The notes under the pieces are model-generated. The model was not told the origin of the DNA. It ran no database searches and was given only the letters and a program-made list of their open reading frames with translations. Both the position numbers and the translations under genes were made by a program. Positions 51,463 to 60,839 of a stretch of 64,000 nucleotides of DNA are shown here, in pieces (position 1 is the first letter of the stretch; every line of letters begins with the position of its first letter). The stretch is from NCBI GenBank assembly GCA_963722715.1, contig CAVROA010000015.1, positions 167,430 through 231,429 of the forward strand, read 5' to 3'. This DNA is from DASQGA01 sp963722715. GTDB lineage: Bacteria; Actinomycetota; Thermoleophilia; Gaiellales; Gaiellaceae.

Positions 51463-53051
51463 TCCGACACGACGTGAAGCAACGGCGTGCGACCAAGGGT
51501 GGACCGGGGGCCGAGCGTGGCGAGTCCACGGTAGATCCCGGGCCGGAGCGCGACGCGGATCGAGAACTCCCCGCTTGCCGTCGTCCGGCCCTCCGCCACG
51601 GTCACCCAACGCGTTCCCAACTTCCGCTGGATCACGACGGACGCGCGCGGCAGGCTCGGCTGGACGATCCCCTCGAGCCGGGAAGAGTCGCTGGGCTTGT
51701 AGAAGTTCACCCGGGCGACCACGAGCACGCGTACCGCGGCGCCCTTCCCTCGCCTCGACGCGACCCTGTAGGCCGTGGCAACTCGAGGCCGGACGCGGGT
51801 GGCGAACGTCCCGTCGGCAGCCGGCGTCAGATCCCGGAAGCGCGTCCACACGCCACCCTCGGGCCTTCGCTCGAGCCAGGCCTTGCCGACCCCGCGCGCA
51901 AGACCGGTCAGCCTCGTCCGACTGCCAAGAGCAACCTGGCGCTGAGCCGTCTTCAGGTTCATGACACCAATCCGGAACCAGGTCGAGCGAAGTCCGAGCG
52001 CGACCTGGAACCTTGAAGCCGAGATGGACGTCGAGCCGGTCGTTCCCTTCGCGAGCACCTGGTCGACTCGGCGTGACCCGTTGATCGTCGTCTTCAAGTC
52101 GAGAAGCCGCCCGGAGACGCTCGACCCGAGCTCGGCATCGAGGGCGGCGCGGCTGTACCGGAGGGGGCCCCAGTTGTGGTACGGAGAGATGGAGTCGTAC
52201 GGATCGGGCACCGAGACGAGGTAAGGCTTCGGCGCGGCACCGGTCCACACGTGCTGGATTGCCGCCGTGCGTCCGCCGGAGGTCGAGTGGAAGAACGTCC
52301 AGGCCACGGCCCCGTCGTAGGTCCGGATCTCCCCCGCTGTGTCCGAGATGGCCGCATTCGTCCGCGGATCCTCGGCGACGACGCCGCCGTACACCTGGCT
52401 CCTCGTGTCATCGAAGAGGTCGTAGGAGCCGGTCGGCTTCCGGCTTGCGAGCGCATACGAGCGGGCCGCTACCGCCTGTACCTGGAGCGCGGCCTGGGTC
52501 CAGCGCGCAGGCATCTCCCAGGGCACGACGCCGGAGAGGTAGTCCTCGAGCCCGACGTTGTTCACGACCGAGAGAGTCCCGCCGGCCTTAAGGATCGTCA
52601 ACGAGCCGCGGTACTGCCTGCCCCCTGCGGCGACGAAGCCCGAGCCAGGGATGATGCGCACCGGGCTCGTCAGCGTCTCGACCTTGTTGTTGATCTTCAG
52701 CTTCAGATCCGTTCCGAGCGAGCGCGTGCCGGCCTGGAGCGCCCAGCTCTTCCCGGCACCGTCCTCCACCGAGAAGGGCGCCGTCGAGCCGAAGCTGACC
52801 GTGGCCCGACCAGAGTCGAGGAGGACCCGGACGCTCCCGATCGGGGTCTGGGCCGCCTGTGTCCCGGGGTAGTAGTGATCGAGGATCTGCGTGTAGGTCC
52901 AGCCGTGCTGCGCGAGGCCGTAGGCGCCGTACTGCGGCATGCCGATGCCGTGACCCCAGCCGTGGCCCGTCACGAAGAAGACGGGCGTCGCCAAGGCACT
53001 CGGTGCGAAGCCGAGCACAGCAAGGACGACTGCGATGAAAGTGCGCTTCAT
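51459..53051 (-). CDS. SpoIID/LytB-domain secreted protein
   Basis: 530 residues from ATG 53051. Signal peptide KRTFIAVVLAVLGFAPSALA, then FFVTGHGWGHGIGMPQYGAYGLAQHGWTY, a SpoIID core VNNVGLEDYLSGVVPWEMPARW followed by QAVAARSYALA and THSTSGGRTAA-like FFHSTSGGRT. SpoIID-type enzymes cleave glycan strands of peptidoglycan lacking stem peptides. The C-terminal 180 residues contain two or more Ig-like beta domains. Overlaps the S8 protease start, so both exported proteins are made together. Confidence 0.93.
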   Translation of the reverse strand: MKRTFIAVVLAVLGFAPSALATPVFFVTGHGWGHGIGMPQYGAYGLAQHGWTYTQILDHYYPGTQAAQTPIGSVRVLLDSGRATVSFGSTAPFSVEDGAGKSWALQAGTRSLGTDLKLKINNKVETLTSPVRIIPGSGFVAAGGRQYRGSLTILKAGGTLSVVNNVGLEDYLSGVVPWEMPARWTQAALQVQAVAARSYALASRKPTGSYDLFDDTRSQVYGGVVAEDPRTNAAISDTAGEIRTYDGAVAWTFFHSTSGGRTAAIQHVWTGAAPKPYLVSVPDPYDSISPYHNWGPLRYSRAALDAELGSSVSGRLLDLKTTINGSRRVDQVLAKGTTGSTSISASRFQVALGLRSTWFRIGVMNLKTAQRQVALGSRTRLTGLARGVGKAWLERRPEGGVWTRFRDLTPAADGTFATRVRPRVATAYRVASRRGKGAAVRVLVVARVNFYKPSDSSRLEGIVQPSLPRASVVIQRKLGTRWVTVAEGRTTASGEFSIRVALRPGIYRGLATLGPRSTLGRTPLLHVVSE

Positions 53052-53188
53052 AAGACGAACGGTCTAGACCCCTGGTTCGCTAACAGAAAGTAGCCGAACG
53101 TCGTAAGGATTGCTTGAAATCTTTCGGGCGCCAGGCCGCGTTCCTCCTGGGTTTGGGTCCGGCTCGTCCCGGCTAGGACAGAGGGGTC

Positions 53189-54608
53189 GTGGCGAAAGGG
53201 TCGGTCAAGCTCCCGTCCCGCTACGCCGGGGCTCGCCTCATAGGTCACGGCGGCATGGGGGACATCTATCTCGCCGAGGACACCGTCCTCGGCCGTCAGG
53301 TTGCCGTAAAAGTGCTCGACGAGCGGTTCGCGACGGACCCCGACGTGACGAAGCGGTTCACCCGCGAGGCGCTCGCCGCGGCGAAGCTGTCGGGCCACCA
53401 CAACATCGTCACGATCTTCGACGTCGACCAGAGCGAGGACGGCCGTCCGTTGATCGTCATGGAGTATCTCCCGGGCGGAACGGTGGCCGAGCGGGCGCGC
53501 GAAGGTCGGGTCGACCGCGAGGAGGCGCTGGCCTGGCTCGAGCAGACCGCGGCCGCTCTCGACGACGCGCATGAGGCCGGAATCGTCCACCGGGACGTCA
53601 AGCCGGCGAACCTTCTCCTCGACGAGCGAAACGAGGTTCACGTGGGCGACTTCGGCATCGCGCGCGTCATCGATGAGTCCACCATGGGGATGACGGTTGC
53701 GGGGACGGTCCTCGGGACGGCCGGCTACCTCTCACCCGAACAGGCACGAGGCGAGCCTGCGACGCACGCGAGCGACATCTACGGGCTCGGAGTCGTCGCT
53801 TACGAGCTTCTCACCGGCGGGCGGCCCTTCGAGGGCGGCTCGTCGACCGAGGAGGCGGCGGCGCACATTCACCAACCCGTCCCGCCGGCGTCGGAGCGAG
53901 GAGTCGGCCTGCCACGTTCGGTCGACCGCGTCTTCGACCGGGCGCTCGCCAAGGACGGCGCGCATCGTTACGGCAGTGCCGGCGAGTTCGTCGAGGATCT
54001 CCGCGCCTCGCTTGAACCGAAGGGGGAGCCGACGCGAATCCGCACCGCCCCGCTGCCGTACTCCGCCCAACCGTGCTCGGCCTGGGCGAAACCGTTCGGC
54101 GGTGCCGGTGCTGCTCGGTGCGCTCGCGCTGGCGGCGCTGGTGGCGGGCGGCCTTATAGCCGCGGTGATCACGAGTAACGACGACCCCGGGACGAAGAGC
54201 AACGCGACGCAGTCCGTCGTCACGGAGGACGTCACGCGCACCCAGGAAGGCACGACGGTCACGACGGAGGTCACGGTTACGGAGCAAGCTCCGACGACCG
54301 CACCCGCGACGACGGCGACCGGCGGTGGCGGCGGCAAGCTTTCCTACGACGAAGCCCGGGAGCTCACGGACGAGGCGACCGCACTGATGCGCCAGGGTGA
54401 CTACGAGAGCGCGCTGCCCCTCGCCGAGCGGGCGTACAGGAGCCTTCGCGGCAGCGGCGACATCTACGAGGCCTATGCGGCCTACAACACTGGGAAGTCG
54501 CTCATCGAGCTCGGCGACTGTAAGCAGGGGCTCAAGTACCTGGATGCCTCCGAGGCCATCCAGGGAAGCAGGAGCGAGATCCGCGAAGCGCGCGCGCAGT
54601 GCGGCTGA
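53189..54608 (+). CDS. Serine/threonine protein kinase with transmembrane and extracellular tail (one frameshift)
   Basis: GTG 53189. Kinase domain complete: glycine loop IGHGGMGDIY (residues 18-27), Lys41 in VAVKVLDE, catalytic HRDVKPANLL (134-143), DFG at 154-156, GTAGYLSPEQARG. After TRIRTAPLPYSAQP the protein-like sequence moves to the +1 frame, RARPGRNRSAVPVLLGALALAALVAGGLI (membrane helix), a Thr-rich linker and a C-terminal TPR-like helical pair (LSYDEARELTDEATALMRQG, YESALPLAERAYRSL). One extra base near 54070 explains it; restored length about 472 residues. A Hanks-type receptor kinase. Confidence 0.88.
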
Positions 54609-54609
54609 G

Positions 54610-55605
54610 CTACGAGGGCCCGGCCAGGCGCTCGCCGTACTGGCGCCGGTAGTACTCGCGGTAGTCGTCCGACTTGAGCCGCTCCCACCAGGCGCGCCGG
54701 TCCCGGTACCAGGCGACGGTGTCCGCAAGCCCGCCCTCGAAGCCTCGCTCGGGCCGCCAGCCGAGCTTTGCGAGCTTTGACGAGTTCAAGGCATAACGGC
54801 GGTCATGGCCGGGGCGGTCCTCGACGTGCCGGAGCAGCGATGCGTCGGCGCCCGTCAAATCGAGGATTCTGCGCGCCACCTCGAGGTTCTCCCGCTGGTC
54901 TCCCGCCCCGACGTTGTAGATCTCGCCCGCCCCGCCCTTGCGGAGGACGAGCTCGATGGCAGCGGCGTGGTCCTCGACGTGAAGCCAGTCGCGCGTCTGT
55001 CGCCCGTCGCCGTAGAGGGGAAGCGCCTCGCCGTCGAGAGCATTCGTGACGAAGAGCGGCACGAGCTTCTCCGGATACTGGTTCGGGCCGTACGTGTTCG
55101 AGCCACGTGTGATCGACGCGTTCAGGTCGTACGTCCGGACGTAGGCGAGCACCTGGAGGTCGCCTCCGGCCTTCGAGGCGGAGTACGGGCTCGAAGGCCG
55201 GACTGGGTCCAACTCGATCGACTCGACGCCGGCAGGCACGTCTCCGTACACCTCGTCCGTCGACACCTGGACGAACCGCGCGCCCCGCTGGCGAGCCCAA
55301 TCGAGCAGCACGTGCGTCCCGACGACGTCTGTCTGGATGAAGTCGCCCGCCTCGAGGATGGAGCGGTCGACGTGGGTCTCGGCCGCCAGGTTGACCACGG
55401 CCTCACACCCCTCGCCCGCCTGTGCGACCGCCTCGGGGTCTGCAATGTCCCCCTCGTAGAATTCGTGCGGCACGTCGAGGAGGTTCTCTCGGTTGCCCGA
55501 GTAGGTCAGCTTGTCGAGGACGACGACGGTGTCACCTGCCGCAGCGAGGCGGCGAGCGACGTGGCTGCCGATGAATCCACAGGCTCCGGTAACGAGGACG
55601 CGCAC
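54610..55605 (-). CDS. rfbB: dTDP-glucose 4,6-dehydratase
   Basis: 331 residues. NAD-binding motif VTGACGFIGSHVARRL (G-x-x-G-x-x-G), catalytic Thr-Asp/Glu in VSTDEVYGD and the YSASK pair (Tyr-x3-Lys). Converts dTDP-glucose to dTDP-4-keto-6-deoxyglucose, the second step of dTDP-L-rhamnose synthesis. Last gene of the rmlA-rmlC-rmlD-rmlB run read from 57616 downwards, 21 bases after rmlD. Confidence 0.96.
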   Translation of the reverse strand: MRVLVTGACGFIGSHVARRLAAAGDTVVVLDKLTYSGNRENLLDVPHEFYEGDIADPEAVAQAGEGCEAVVNLAAETHVDRSILEAGDFIQTDVVGTHVLLDWARQRGARFVQVSTDEVYGDVPAGVESIELDPVRPSSPYSASKAGGDLQVLAYVRTYDLNASITRGSNTYGPNQYPEKLVPLFVTNALDGEALPLYGDGRQTRDWLHVEDHAAAIELVLRKGGAGEIYNVGAGDQRENLEVARRILDLTGADASLLRHVEDRPGHDRRYALNSSKLAKLGWRPERGFEGGLADTVAWYRDRRAWWERLKSDDYREYYRRQYGERLAGPS

Positions 55606-55626
55606 GGCGCCATGCTAATCGGCGTT

Positions 55627-56460
55627 CTAGTCCATGGCCTCGAGGCAGGCGCGTAGGCCCTCCCGCCAGTGCGGAAGCGTGGGGGGACTCGGGCGCTCAC
55701 TGCGGAGAACCGAGTAGGCGGGCCGCGGAGCAGGTCGGGCGAGCTCCGCCGTGGTGATGGGAACGACTCGGCAGCGGACGCCGGCCTCTTCGAAGATTGC
55801 TTCTGCAAACCCTGCCCACGTGCACTCGCCGTCCGCGGCCAGGTGCCAGATTCCGCGCTCGCGGCCGATGAGACCCTCCATGGCAGAGGCCAGGTGGCCG
55901 GTGTAGGTGGGGGAACCGCGCTGGTCCGCGACGACACGCACCTCGGCTCGCTCCTCGGCCAGCCGGAGCATCGTCCGCAGGAAGTTCTTCCCGGTCGGGC
56001 CAAAGAGCCAGGACGTACGGACGATCCACGCGTCCTCTCCCGCGGCCGCCTCTCCGTGCAGCTTCGAGCGGCCGTAGGCCGACTGCGGGTTCGCAGCGTC
56101 CGACTCGACGTAGGGCTGCCCCTTGCGTCCGTCGAAGACATAGTCGGTCGAGAAGTAGACGATTGGTGCGCCGAGCGCGGCGACGTTCGCGGTGCCACCG
56201 ACGTTGACCGCCGCAGCTCCCTGGGGATCTTCCTCGGCCCCGTCGACATCGGTCCACGCCGCCGCGTGGAGCGCCAGGTCTGGGACCGCGAGGCCCGCGG
56301 GCGCCGGAAGGGTCACGTCCCAATCTGCGTAGTCGAGCGCGACCACGTCGTCGGCGGCGAACGCCTCACGGAGCGCGGAGCCGAGCTGGCCTCCGGCGCC
56401 CGTGATCAGGACGCGTCGGCGGCGTCCCGCGCGGAGAGCGTCGGCCTGTCCGTGCTCCAT
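55627..56460 (-). CDS. rfbD: dTDP-4-dehydrorhamnose reductase
   Basis: 277 residues from ATG 56460, overlapping the epimerase gene by 55 bases. RVLITGAGGQLGSALREAF (Rossmann), YFSTDYVFDG with the catalytic Thr/Ser, YGRSKLHGE (Tyr-x3-Lys) and RTSWLFGPTGKNFLRTML. Final step to dTDP-L-rhamnose. The first 16 residues, before VLITG, are unusual and result from the overlap. Confidence 0.95.
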   Translation of the reverse strand: MEHGQADALRAGRRRRVLITGAGGQLGSALREAFAADDVVALDYADWDVTLPAPAGLAVPDLALHAAAWTDVDGAEEDPQGAAAVNVGGTANVAALGAPIVYFSTDYVFDGRKGQPYVESDAANPQSAYGRSKLHGEAAAGEDAWIVRTSWLFGPTGKNFLRTMLRLAEERAEVRVVADQRGSPTYTGHLASAMEGLIGRERGIWHLAADGECTWAGFAEAIFEEAGVRCRVVPITTAELARPAPRPAYSVLRSERPSPPTLPHWREGLRACLEAMD

Positions 56461-56873
56461 AGGTGCCTGACGCGCGGATCGTCCCAGGGGACGTTGTGCT
56501 CGTCCGGATCGGAGGGGTCGTACTCCTTGGTGACGTGGTAGCAGAAGAGCAGATCGCTCAGAGCCTCGAACCCATGAGCGTAGTGCCCGGGGATGTAGAG
56601 GCCGACCGGGTTCTCTTCGCCGATGTCCTCGGTAAAGACATCCCCTGCATCGCGGTCGAGGACGACGACGCGCGCATTGCCGGTCAAGCAGGTGAAGAGG
56701 TCGTCCTGGTCGCGCTCATGGAAGTGCAGCCCGCGGATGACGCCGCGGCGCGAGAAGGAGATGTTCGTCTGGACGGTCCGCTTCGGCAGGAGGCTCTCGC
56801 GCCGGACCTCCGCGAACCATCCGCGGTCGTCGGCGCGGTAGTCGACCGGCACGCGGATCATTCCCTCGAGCAT
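56406..56873 (-). CDS. rfbC: dTDP-4-dehydrorhamnose 3,5-epimerase
   Basis: 155 residues from ATG 56873, overlapping the thymidylyltransferase stop (ATGA). RmlC cupin: ISFSRRGVIRGLHFHERDQDDLF (catalytic His in L-H-F/Y-H), RVVVLDRDAGDVF, GLYIPGHYAHGFEALSD and a final CYHVTKEYDPSDPDEHNVPWDDP. Slightly shorter than the usual 180 residues at the N-terminus. Third step of the rhamnose pathway. Confidence 0.93.
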   Translation of the reverse strand: MLEGMIRVPVDYRADDRGWFAEVRRESLLPKRTVQTNISFSRRGVIRGLHFHERDQDDLFTCLTGNARVVVLDRDAGDVFTEDIGEENPVGLYIPGHYAHGFEALSDLLFCYHVTKEYDPSDPDEHNVPWDDPRVRHLWSTDRPTLSARDAADAS

Positions 56874-57616
56874 CAGGCCCGGTTGGCGCCGTGCGTCCGC
56901 ACGAAGTCGTTGACCGAGTAGTAAGCGTCGATGGACTCCCCGGCATCGCCCCAGAACCCATCCAGAATGTCGTACTGCATTTCACCCCGCTCGACGTAGA
57001 AGTTGTTCACGTCGGTGATCTCGAGCTCGCCGCGACCGGAGGGCTCGAGCGTCGGGATGACCTCGAACACGGTTGGGTCGTAGAAGTAGACGCCGGTGAC
57101 GGCGTAGTCACTCGGCGGCTCCTCCGGCTTCTCGACGATGCGCTGCACGACGCCGGCCTCGTCCAGCTCCGGGACGCCCAGGTGCCGAAGGTGTCCCGGC
57201 TCCTCAACACGGGAGAGGATGATCCGGGCTCCACGCTCCTGGACCTCGAAGCTCTCGACCGCGGACGCGAGCGAGCGCTCGAAGACGTTGTCCGCAAGCA
57301 TGACGACGACACGGTCATCCCCAACGAACCGCTGCGCGAGCCCGAGTGCCTCGGCGATTCCACCGGCTTGTTCCTGGTAGCCGTAGGAGAGCCGCTCGAT
57401 TCCGTACTCGTGGCCATTCCCGAGCAGTCTCAGGAACTCCCCCGCATGCGTCCCACCCGTGACGAGCATGAGCTCGTCGACCCCGGTCTGGACGAGAGCC
57501 TCGATCGCGTAGGACACCATCGGGCGGTCGTAGATGGGGAGGAGATGCTTGTTCGTGATGCGCGTCAGCGGGTGTAGTCGTGTGCCGCTGCCGCCTGCGA
57601 GGATGACGCCCTTCAC
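56873..57616 (-). CDS. rfbA: Glucose-1-phosphate thymidylyltransferase
   Basis: 247 residues from GTG 57616; upstream codons are not family-like. LAGGSGTRLHPLTRITNKHLLPIYDRPMV is the nucleotidyltransferase signature (G-x-G-x-R-L), later VVMLADNVFE (Asp that holds Mg2+) and VEKPEEPPSDYAVTGVYFYDP. It makes dTDP-glucose, the first step to dTDP-L-rhamnose. It heads the rml run (57616 down to 54610). The enzyme is shorter than the E. coli RmlA because the C-terminal extension is absent. Confidence 0.95.
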   Translation of the reverse strand: MKGVILAGGSGTRLHPLTRITNKHLLPIYDRPMVSYAIEALVQTGVDELMLVTGGTHAGEFLRLLGNGHEYGIERLSYGYQEQAGGIAEALGLAQRFVGDDRVVVMLADNVFERSLASAVESFEVQERGARIILSRVEEPGHLRHLGVPELDEAGVVQRIVEKPEEPPSDYAVTGVYFYDPTVFEVIPTLEPSGRGELEITDVNNFYVERGEMQYDILDGFWGDAGESIDAYYSVNDFVRTHGANRA

Positions 57617-57658
57617 GGCCCCGCATGCTACTTCGCAGGAACGATCTAGACTGGCGGC

Positions 57659-57865
57659 ATGGCCGACGAGCGAGAGGTCGAGCACGAGCCGCAGGTCCTC
57701 CAGGGTGAGGACGACATCCCGCGCCAGCCGACGTCCCAGCGCGACCCGTTCGTTCCCGAGCCCGGCCCGCGGCCCGGCGAGCAGAAAGCATTTCGTGTCC
57801 TGCCGCTTGCTCTTATCGCGATCGCGATCGCCGTGGTGATCGTGATCGTCGCGGCAGTCCGCTAG
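57659..57865 (+). CDS. Small tail-anchored membrane protein
   Basis: 68 residues from ATG 57659. A very acidic and proline-rich N-terminal part (ADEREVEHEPQVLQGEDDIP) and one C-terminal helix FRVLPLALIAIAIAVVIVIVAAVR, so probably anchored with the N-terminus in the cytoplasm. Divergent from the rml operon; its stop overlaps the macro-domain stop on the other strand by two bases. Confidence 0.65.
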   Translation: MADEREVEHEPQVLQGEDDIPRQPTSQRDPFVPEPGPRPGEQKAFRVLPLALIAIAIAVVIVIVAAVR

Positions 57866-58353
57866 CCCGCGACTTCCGCCTCGAAGGCCGCCTTCGCGGC
57901 CTCTCCGTAGACGGCGAAGACGACGCGCTCGAGCCCCGAGGGCTCGTAGCTTCGGGCCTCGGCGACCATGATCCGGGCACAGTCCTCGAGCGGAAACCCA
58001 CCCACTCCCGTCCCGAACGCGGGCAAGGCGAGTGAGCGGGCGCCCAGCTCGTCTGCCACTTCGAGCACGCGGCGAGTCGTGCGCGCCACGAGCTCATCGT
58101 CGGTGCGGAGATCCTGGCCCATGACCGCCCCGTGGATCACGTGCTTCGCCGCGAGCTGCCCTGCGCCCGTGGCGACCGCATCGCCCACCGGAATCGGGCC
58201 GAGTCCGACAGCCTCGCGCTCGATCTCCTCGCCACCGGCCCGCTTGATCGCTCCGGCGACACCCGAGCCCATCCAGAGCCGGTCGTTCGCAGCGTTTGCA
58301 ATCGCGTCGACCTCGAGGGAGCTGATGTCGCCTTCGAGCACCTCGAGCTGCAT
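57862..58353 (-). CDS. Macro-domain protein (ADP-ribose binding/hydrolase)
   Basis: 163 residues. Macro fold: LEVLEGDISSLEVDAIANAANDRLWMGSGVAGAIKRAGG carries the A-N-A-A-N and G-x-G-V-A segments, and SLALPAFGTGVGGFPLEDCARIM the second phosphate loop. Binds ADP-ribose or O-acetyl-ADP-ribose and may remove mono-ADP-ribose from proteins. It follows the MMPL transporter by ten bases on the same strand. Confidence 0.93.
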   Translation of the reverse strand: MQLEVLEGDISSLEVDAIANAANDRLWMGSGVAGAIKRAGGEEIEREAVGLGPIPVGDAVATGAGQLAAKHVIHGAVMGQDLRTDDELVARTTRRVLEVADELGARSLALPAFGTGVGGFPLEDCARIMVAEARSYEPSGLERVVFAVYGEAAKAAFEAEVAG

Positions 58354-58363
58354 GAGGGGCAGA

Positions 58364-60541
58364 CTAACGCCCGCTCGGGCTCGCAGCCGGCTTGGGGTCG
58401 AGCGGCGAGGACTTCACGCGAGCAAGCCGGGCGACGTTGGGGGGAAGCCACCAGTTCCACCGGCCGAAAAGCTTCATCGCGCTGGGTACGAGCAGGGCCC
58501 GAATCACGGTCACATCGATCAGGATCGCGACCGCGAGGCCGAAGCCGAACTGCTGCAGACCAAGGATCGAGCCGACGACGAAGCCCATGAACGCCGCGAA
58601 CATGATGAGTCCGGCTGCCGTCACGATCCTGCCCGTCTTCGCGAGGCCAAGCGCTACTGCCTGTTCGTTGTCGTGGGTCCGGTCCCACTCCTCCCGCATC
58701 CGGCTGACGAGAAAGACCTCGTAGTCCATCGAGAGCCCGAAGAGCATCGCGAAGAGGAAGATCGGAATCCAGAACTCGATCTGGTCGAACGACTGGATGC
58801 CCAGGATCTCGCCGCCCCCGTACTTGAACACGGCGACCAGCAGGCCGTAGGCGGCACCGATCGCGAGCAGGTTCAGGATGATCGCCTTCAGCGGCAAGAG
58901 GAGTGACCGGAAGGCTCGCAAGAGCAGGAAGTAGGTGAGGACGAGCACGGCGGCGACAAGCCAGGGGAAGGCGCCGTAGGCGGTCTCGATCACGTCGACC
59001 GAGCTGGGTGGCCCTCCGCCCGCGAAGACCTCGACGCCGGCAGGGAAACTCGCGGCCGGGACGATCTCGCCTCGGAGGCGCCGGGCGAAGTCCATGGCCT
59101 CCGGCGAGCCGTACTCGTGCCGCCCGACGACCTGCAGATGGATATAGCGCCCGCTCGGGTCGACGAACGGGGGCTGCAGATCCACCCCCGCGACACCGGT
59201 GATCTCCGGATCTCCTTCGACCCCGCGCACGAGCCGCCCGACGGCCGCGCGCACTTCGGGGTCACGCACGCCCCCGGCGCGGCCCGTGTCGATCGCGATC
59301 TCGGTCGGGGCCACCGCACCGTCGCCGACCGAGGTCGCGAGCACGTTCAAGCCCTCGACGCTCGGCAGGTCCTGAGGGATCCCCTTGTTCGACCCTGGCC
59401 CGACCTGCAGCGCAAAGACCGGGATCGCGGCCGCGATCAGAAGCGCGGTTGTCCCGAGGGCAAAGGGAAGCGGCCGGCGCATGATCGCCCGGGCAAGCCG
59501 CGCCCACATGTTGTTCTCCTCGTCGGCACGTCGCTGGGCGATCGCCTTCGGGATCACTCGTACACGGTCGAGCCCGTCCGCACAGAGGTAGAGGAGGACC
59601 GGCAGGAGCGTCAGCGCGCAGACGATTGAGACCATCGGGATCACGAGCCCGCCGAGCCCGAAGCCACGCATGAACGGGAGCGGCATCGCGAGCATGAGCG
59701 CGAGCCCGATCGCAACGGCAGTGCCGCTGAAGACGACTGCACGCCCTGCCGTGTTCATCGTCCGGGCAATCGCGTCCTCCTTCGTGCCGCCCTTGGCACG
59801 CTCCTCGCGATAGCGGTAGACGATCAGGAGCGAGTAGTCGATCGCGATCCCGAGGCCGATCAGAGCGACCATGTTCTGGAGATAGGTCGAAAGCTCCATG
59901 AAGTGCGCCAGGATCCAGATGATCGCGAGCGTCGCCGGGATCGCGGCGGCAGCGAAGAGCATCGGCAGGAGGAAGGCAAAGGTTCCGAAGACAAAGACGA
60001 GGATGGCGAGCGCGATCGGGATCGCGGTGTAGAGCTCGCCCACCTTCGCGTCGTGCGCAAAGACCTCGTCGGTGTCCTTCGTGATCGCGGCTGCCCCGGT
60101 GACGTACAGCTTTCCGTTCTGGATCTGCCCGGCTGCAGCGCGCACCCGGTCCGTGTAGTTCTTGGCGTCGGCCGGCTCGAGAGCGGACGTCACCGTTGCG
60201 GTTGCGGTGCGGTCCGAGACGGCGCGTGCCGAGACAAAGCGTCCGGTGGGAATCTCGTCAGCCACCCGCCTTCCGGCCTGCTCGAGCGCGGGAAGGACTT
60301 CGGCCGCCGTGTGTCCCGGGTTCGCCTGATACACGAGCTGGAAGGAGCCGTCGGAGCGCTGGCCGAAGTGATCGTGCAGGATCTTCTCCGCCTTGGCAGT
60401 GTCGCTGCCCGGAATCGAGAAGCGGTTCGTGAGGAGCGCCGAGAGACCGCTTGCAGCAATCCCGGAGACGAGGAACACCACTACCCAGGCAGCAACGACC
60501 GCCCAGCGATGGCGGATCATGGTGAGTGTCCAGCGTTCCAT
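58364..60541 (-). CDS. MMPL-family RND-like transporter
   Basis: 725 residues from ATG 60541. Twelve helices in two halves, each followed by a large extracytoplasmic loop (residues about 40-180 and 375-520). Conserved segments: GLGIAIDYSLLIVYRYREERA and LFGLSMDYEVFLVSRMREEWD, the D-Y proton-relay motifs of MmpL proteins. Exports a lipid or hydrophobic molecule at the cost of proton influx. An intact relative of the broken gene at 40580-42886, sharing the WNWWLPP/WNWYLPK C-terminal element. Confidence 0.95.
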   Translation of the reverse strand: MERWTLTMIRHRWAVVAAWVVVFLVSGIAASGLSALLTNRFSIPGSDTAKAEKILHDHFGQRSDGSFQLVYQANPGHTAAEVLPALEQAGRRVADEIPTGRFVSARAVSDRTATATVTSALEPADAKNYTDRVRAAAGQIQNGKLYVTGAAAITKDTDEVFAHDAKVGELYTAIPIALAILVFVFGTFAFLLPMLFAAAAIPATLAIIWILAHFMELSTYLQNMVALIGLGIAIDYSLLIVYRYREERAKGGTKEDAIARTMNTAGRAVVFSGTAVAIGLALMLAMPLPFMRGFGLGGLVIPMVSIVCALTLLPVLLYLCADGLDRVRVIPKAIAQRRADEENNMWARLARAIMRRPLPFALGTTALLIAAAIPVFALQVGPGSNKGIPQDLPSVEGLNVLATSVGDGAVAPTEIAIDTGRAGGVRDPEVRAAVGRLVRGVEGDPEITGVAGVDLQPPFVDPSGRYIHLQVVGRHEYGSPEAMDFARRLRGEIVPAASFPAGVEVFAGGGPPSSVDVIETAYGAFPWLVAAVLVLTYFLLLRAFRSLLLPLKAIILNLLAIGAAYGLLVAVFKYGGGEILGIQSFDQIEFWIPIFLFAMLFGLSMDYEVFLVSRMREEWDRTHDNEQAVALGLAKTGRIVTAAGLIMFAAFMGFVVGSILGLQQFGFGLAVAILIDVTVIRALLVPSAMKLFGRWNWWLPPNVARLARVKSSPLDPKPAASPSGR

Positions 60542-60577
60542 CGAAGAGCCCTCAGGTCGAAGCTAGCGTGCGCTAAC

Positions 60578-60736
60578 TTAACGCGGCGGCTGGGAGCGCG
60601 TCAAGCGCCTACGGCGGCGACTGGCGGCCTTTCTAGCCTTCGCGCGGTCGGCATTTCCGACCGCAGCGAACCAGAGGTAGGCCGCGAAGGCGGCCCCCCA
60701 CCCGGCGATTCGAGCGGCTCGGCGAACGTCTACCAC
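60578..60736 (-). CDS. Possible 52-residue membrane protein
   Basis: GTG 60736 to TAA 60578. RRAARIAGWGAAFAAYLWFA is one hydrophobic helix, then AVGNADRAKARKAASRRRRR, a basic tail. Codon use is typical, but the ribosome-binding site is weak. It occupies most of the 298-base space between the MMPL and YtxH-like genes. Confidence 0.35.
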   Translation of the reverse strand: MVDVRRAARIAGWGAAFAAYLWFAAVGNADRAKARKAASRRRRRLTRSQPPR

Positions 60737-60779
60737 GCGGTCAGCCTAGAGGGTCGAGATCGAGGGATAGGGCTCGACG

Positions 60780-60804
60780 GTTTCCTGACGATGCTCCGGG
60801 GTAG
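60780..60804 (+). promoter_or_regulatory. SigB/SigF-type stress promoter
   Basis: GTTT-N15-GGGTAG: the spacing and elements of actinobacterial SigB/SigF-class promoters (GTTT-N14-17-GGGTA). The presumed -10 element ends 35 bases before the ATG of the YtxH-like gene at 60840. Confidence 0.55.
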
Positions 60805-60839
60805 ATACTTTGCACGCTAACGCGACGAAAGGAACACAT

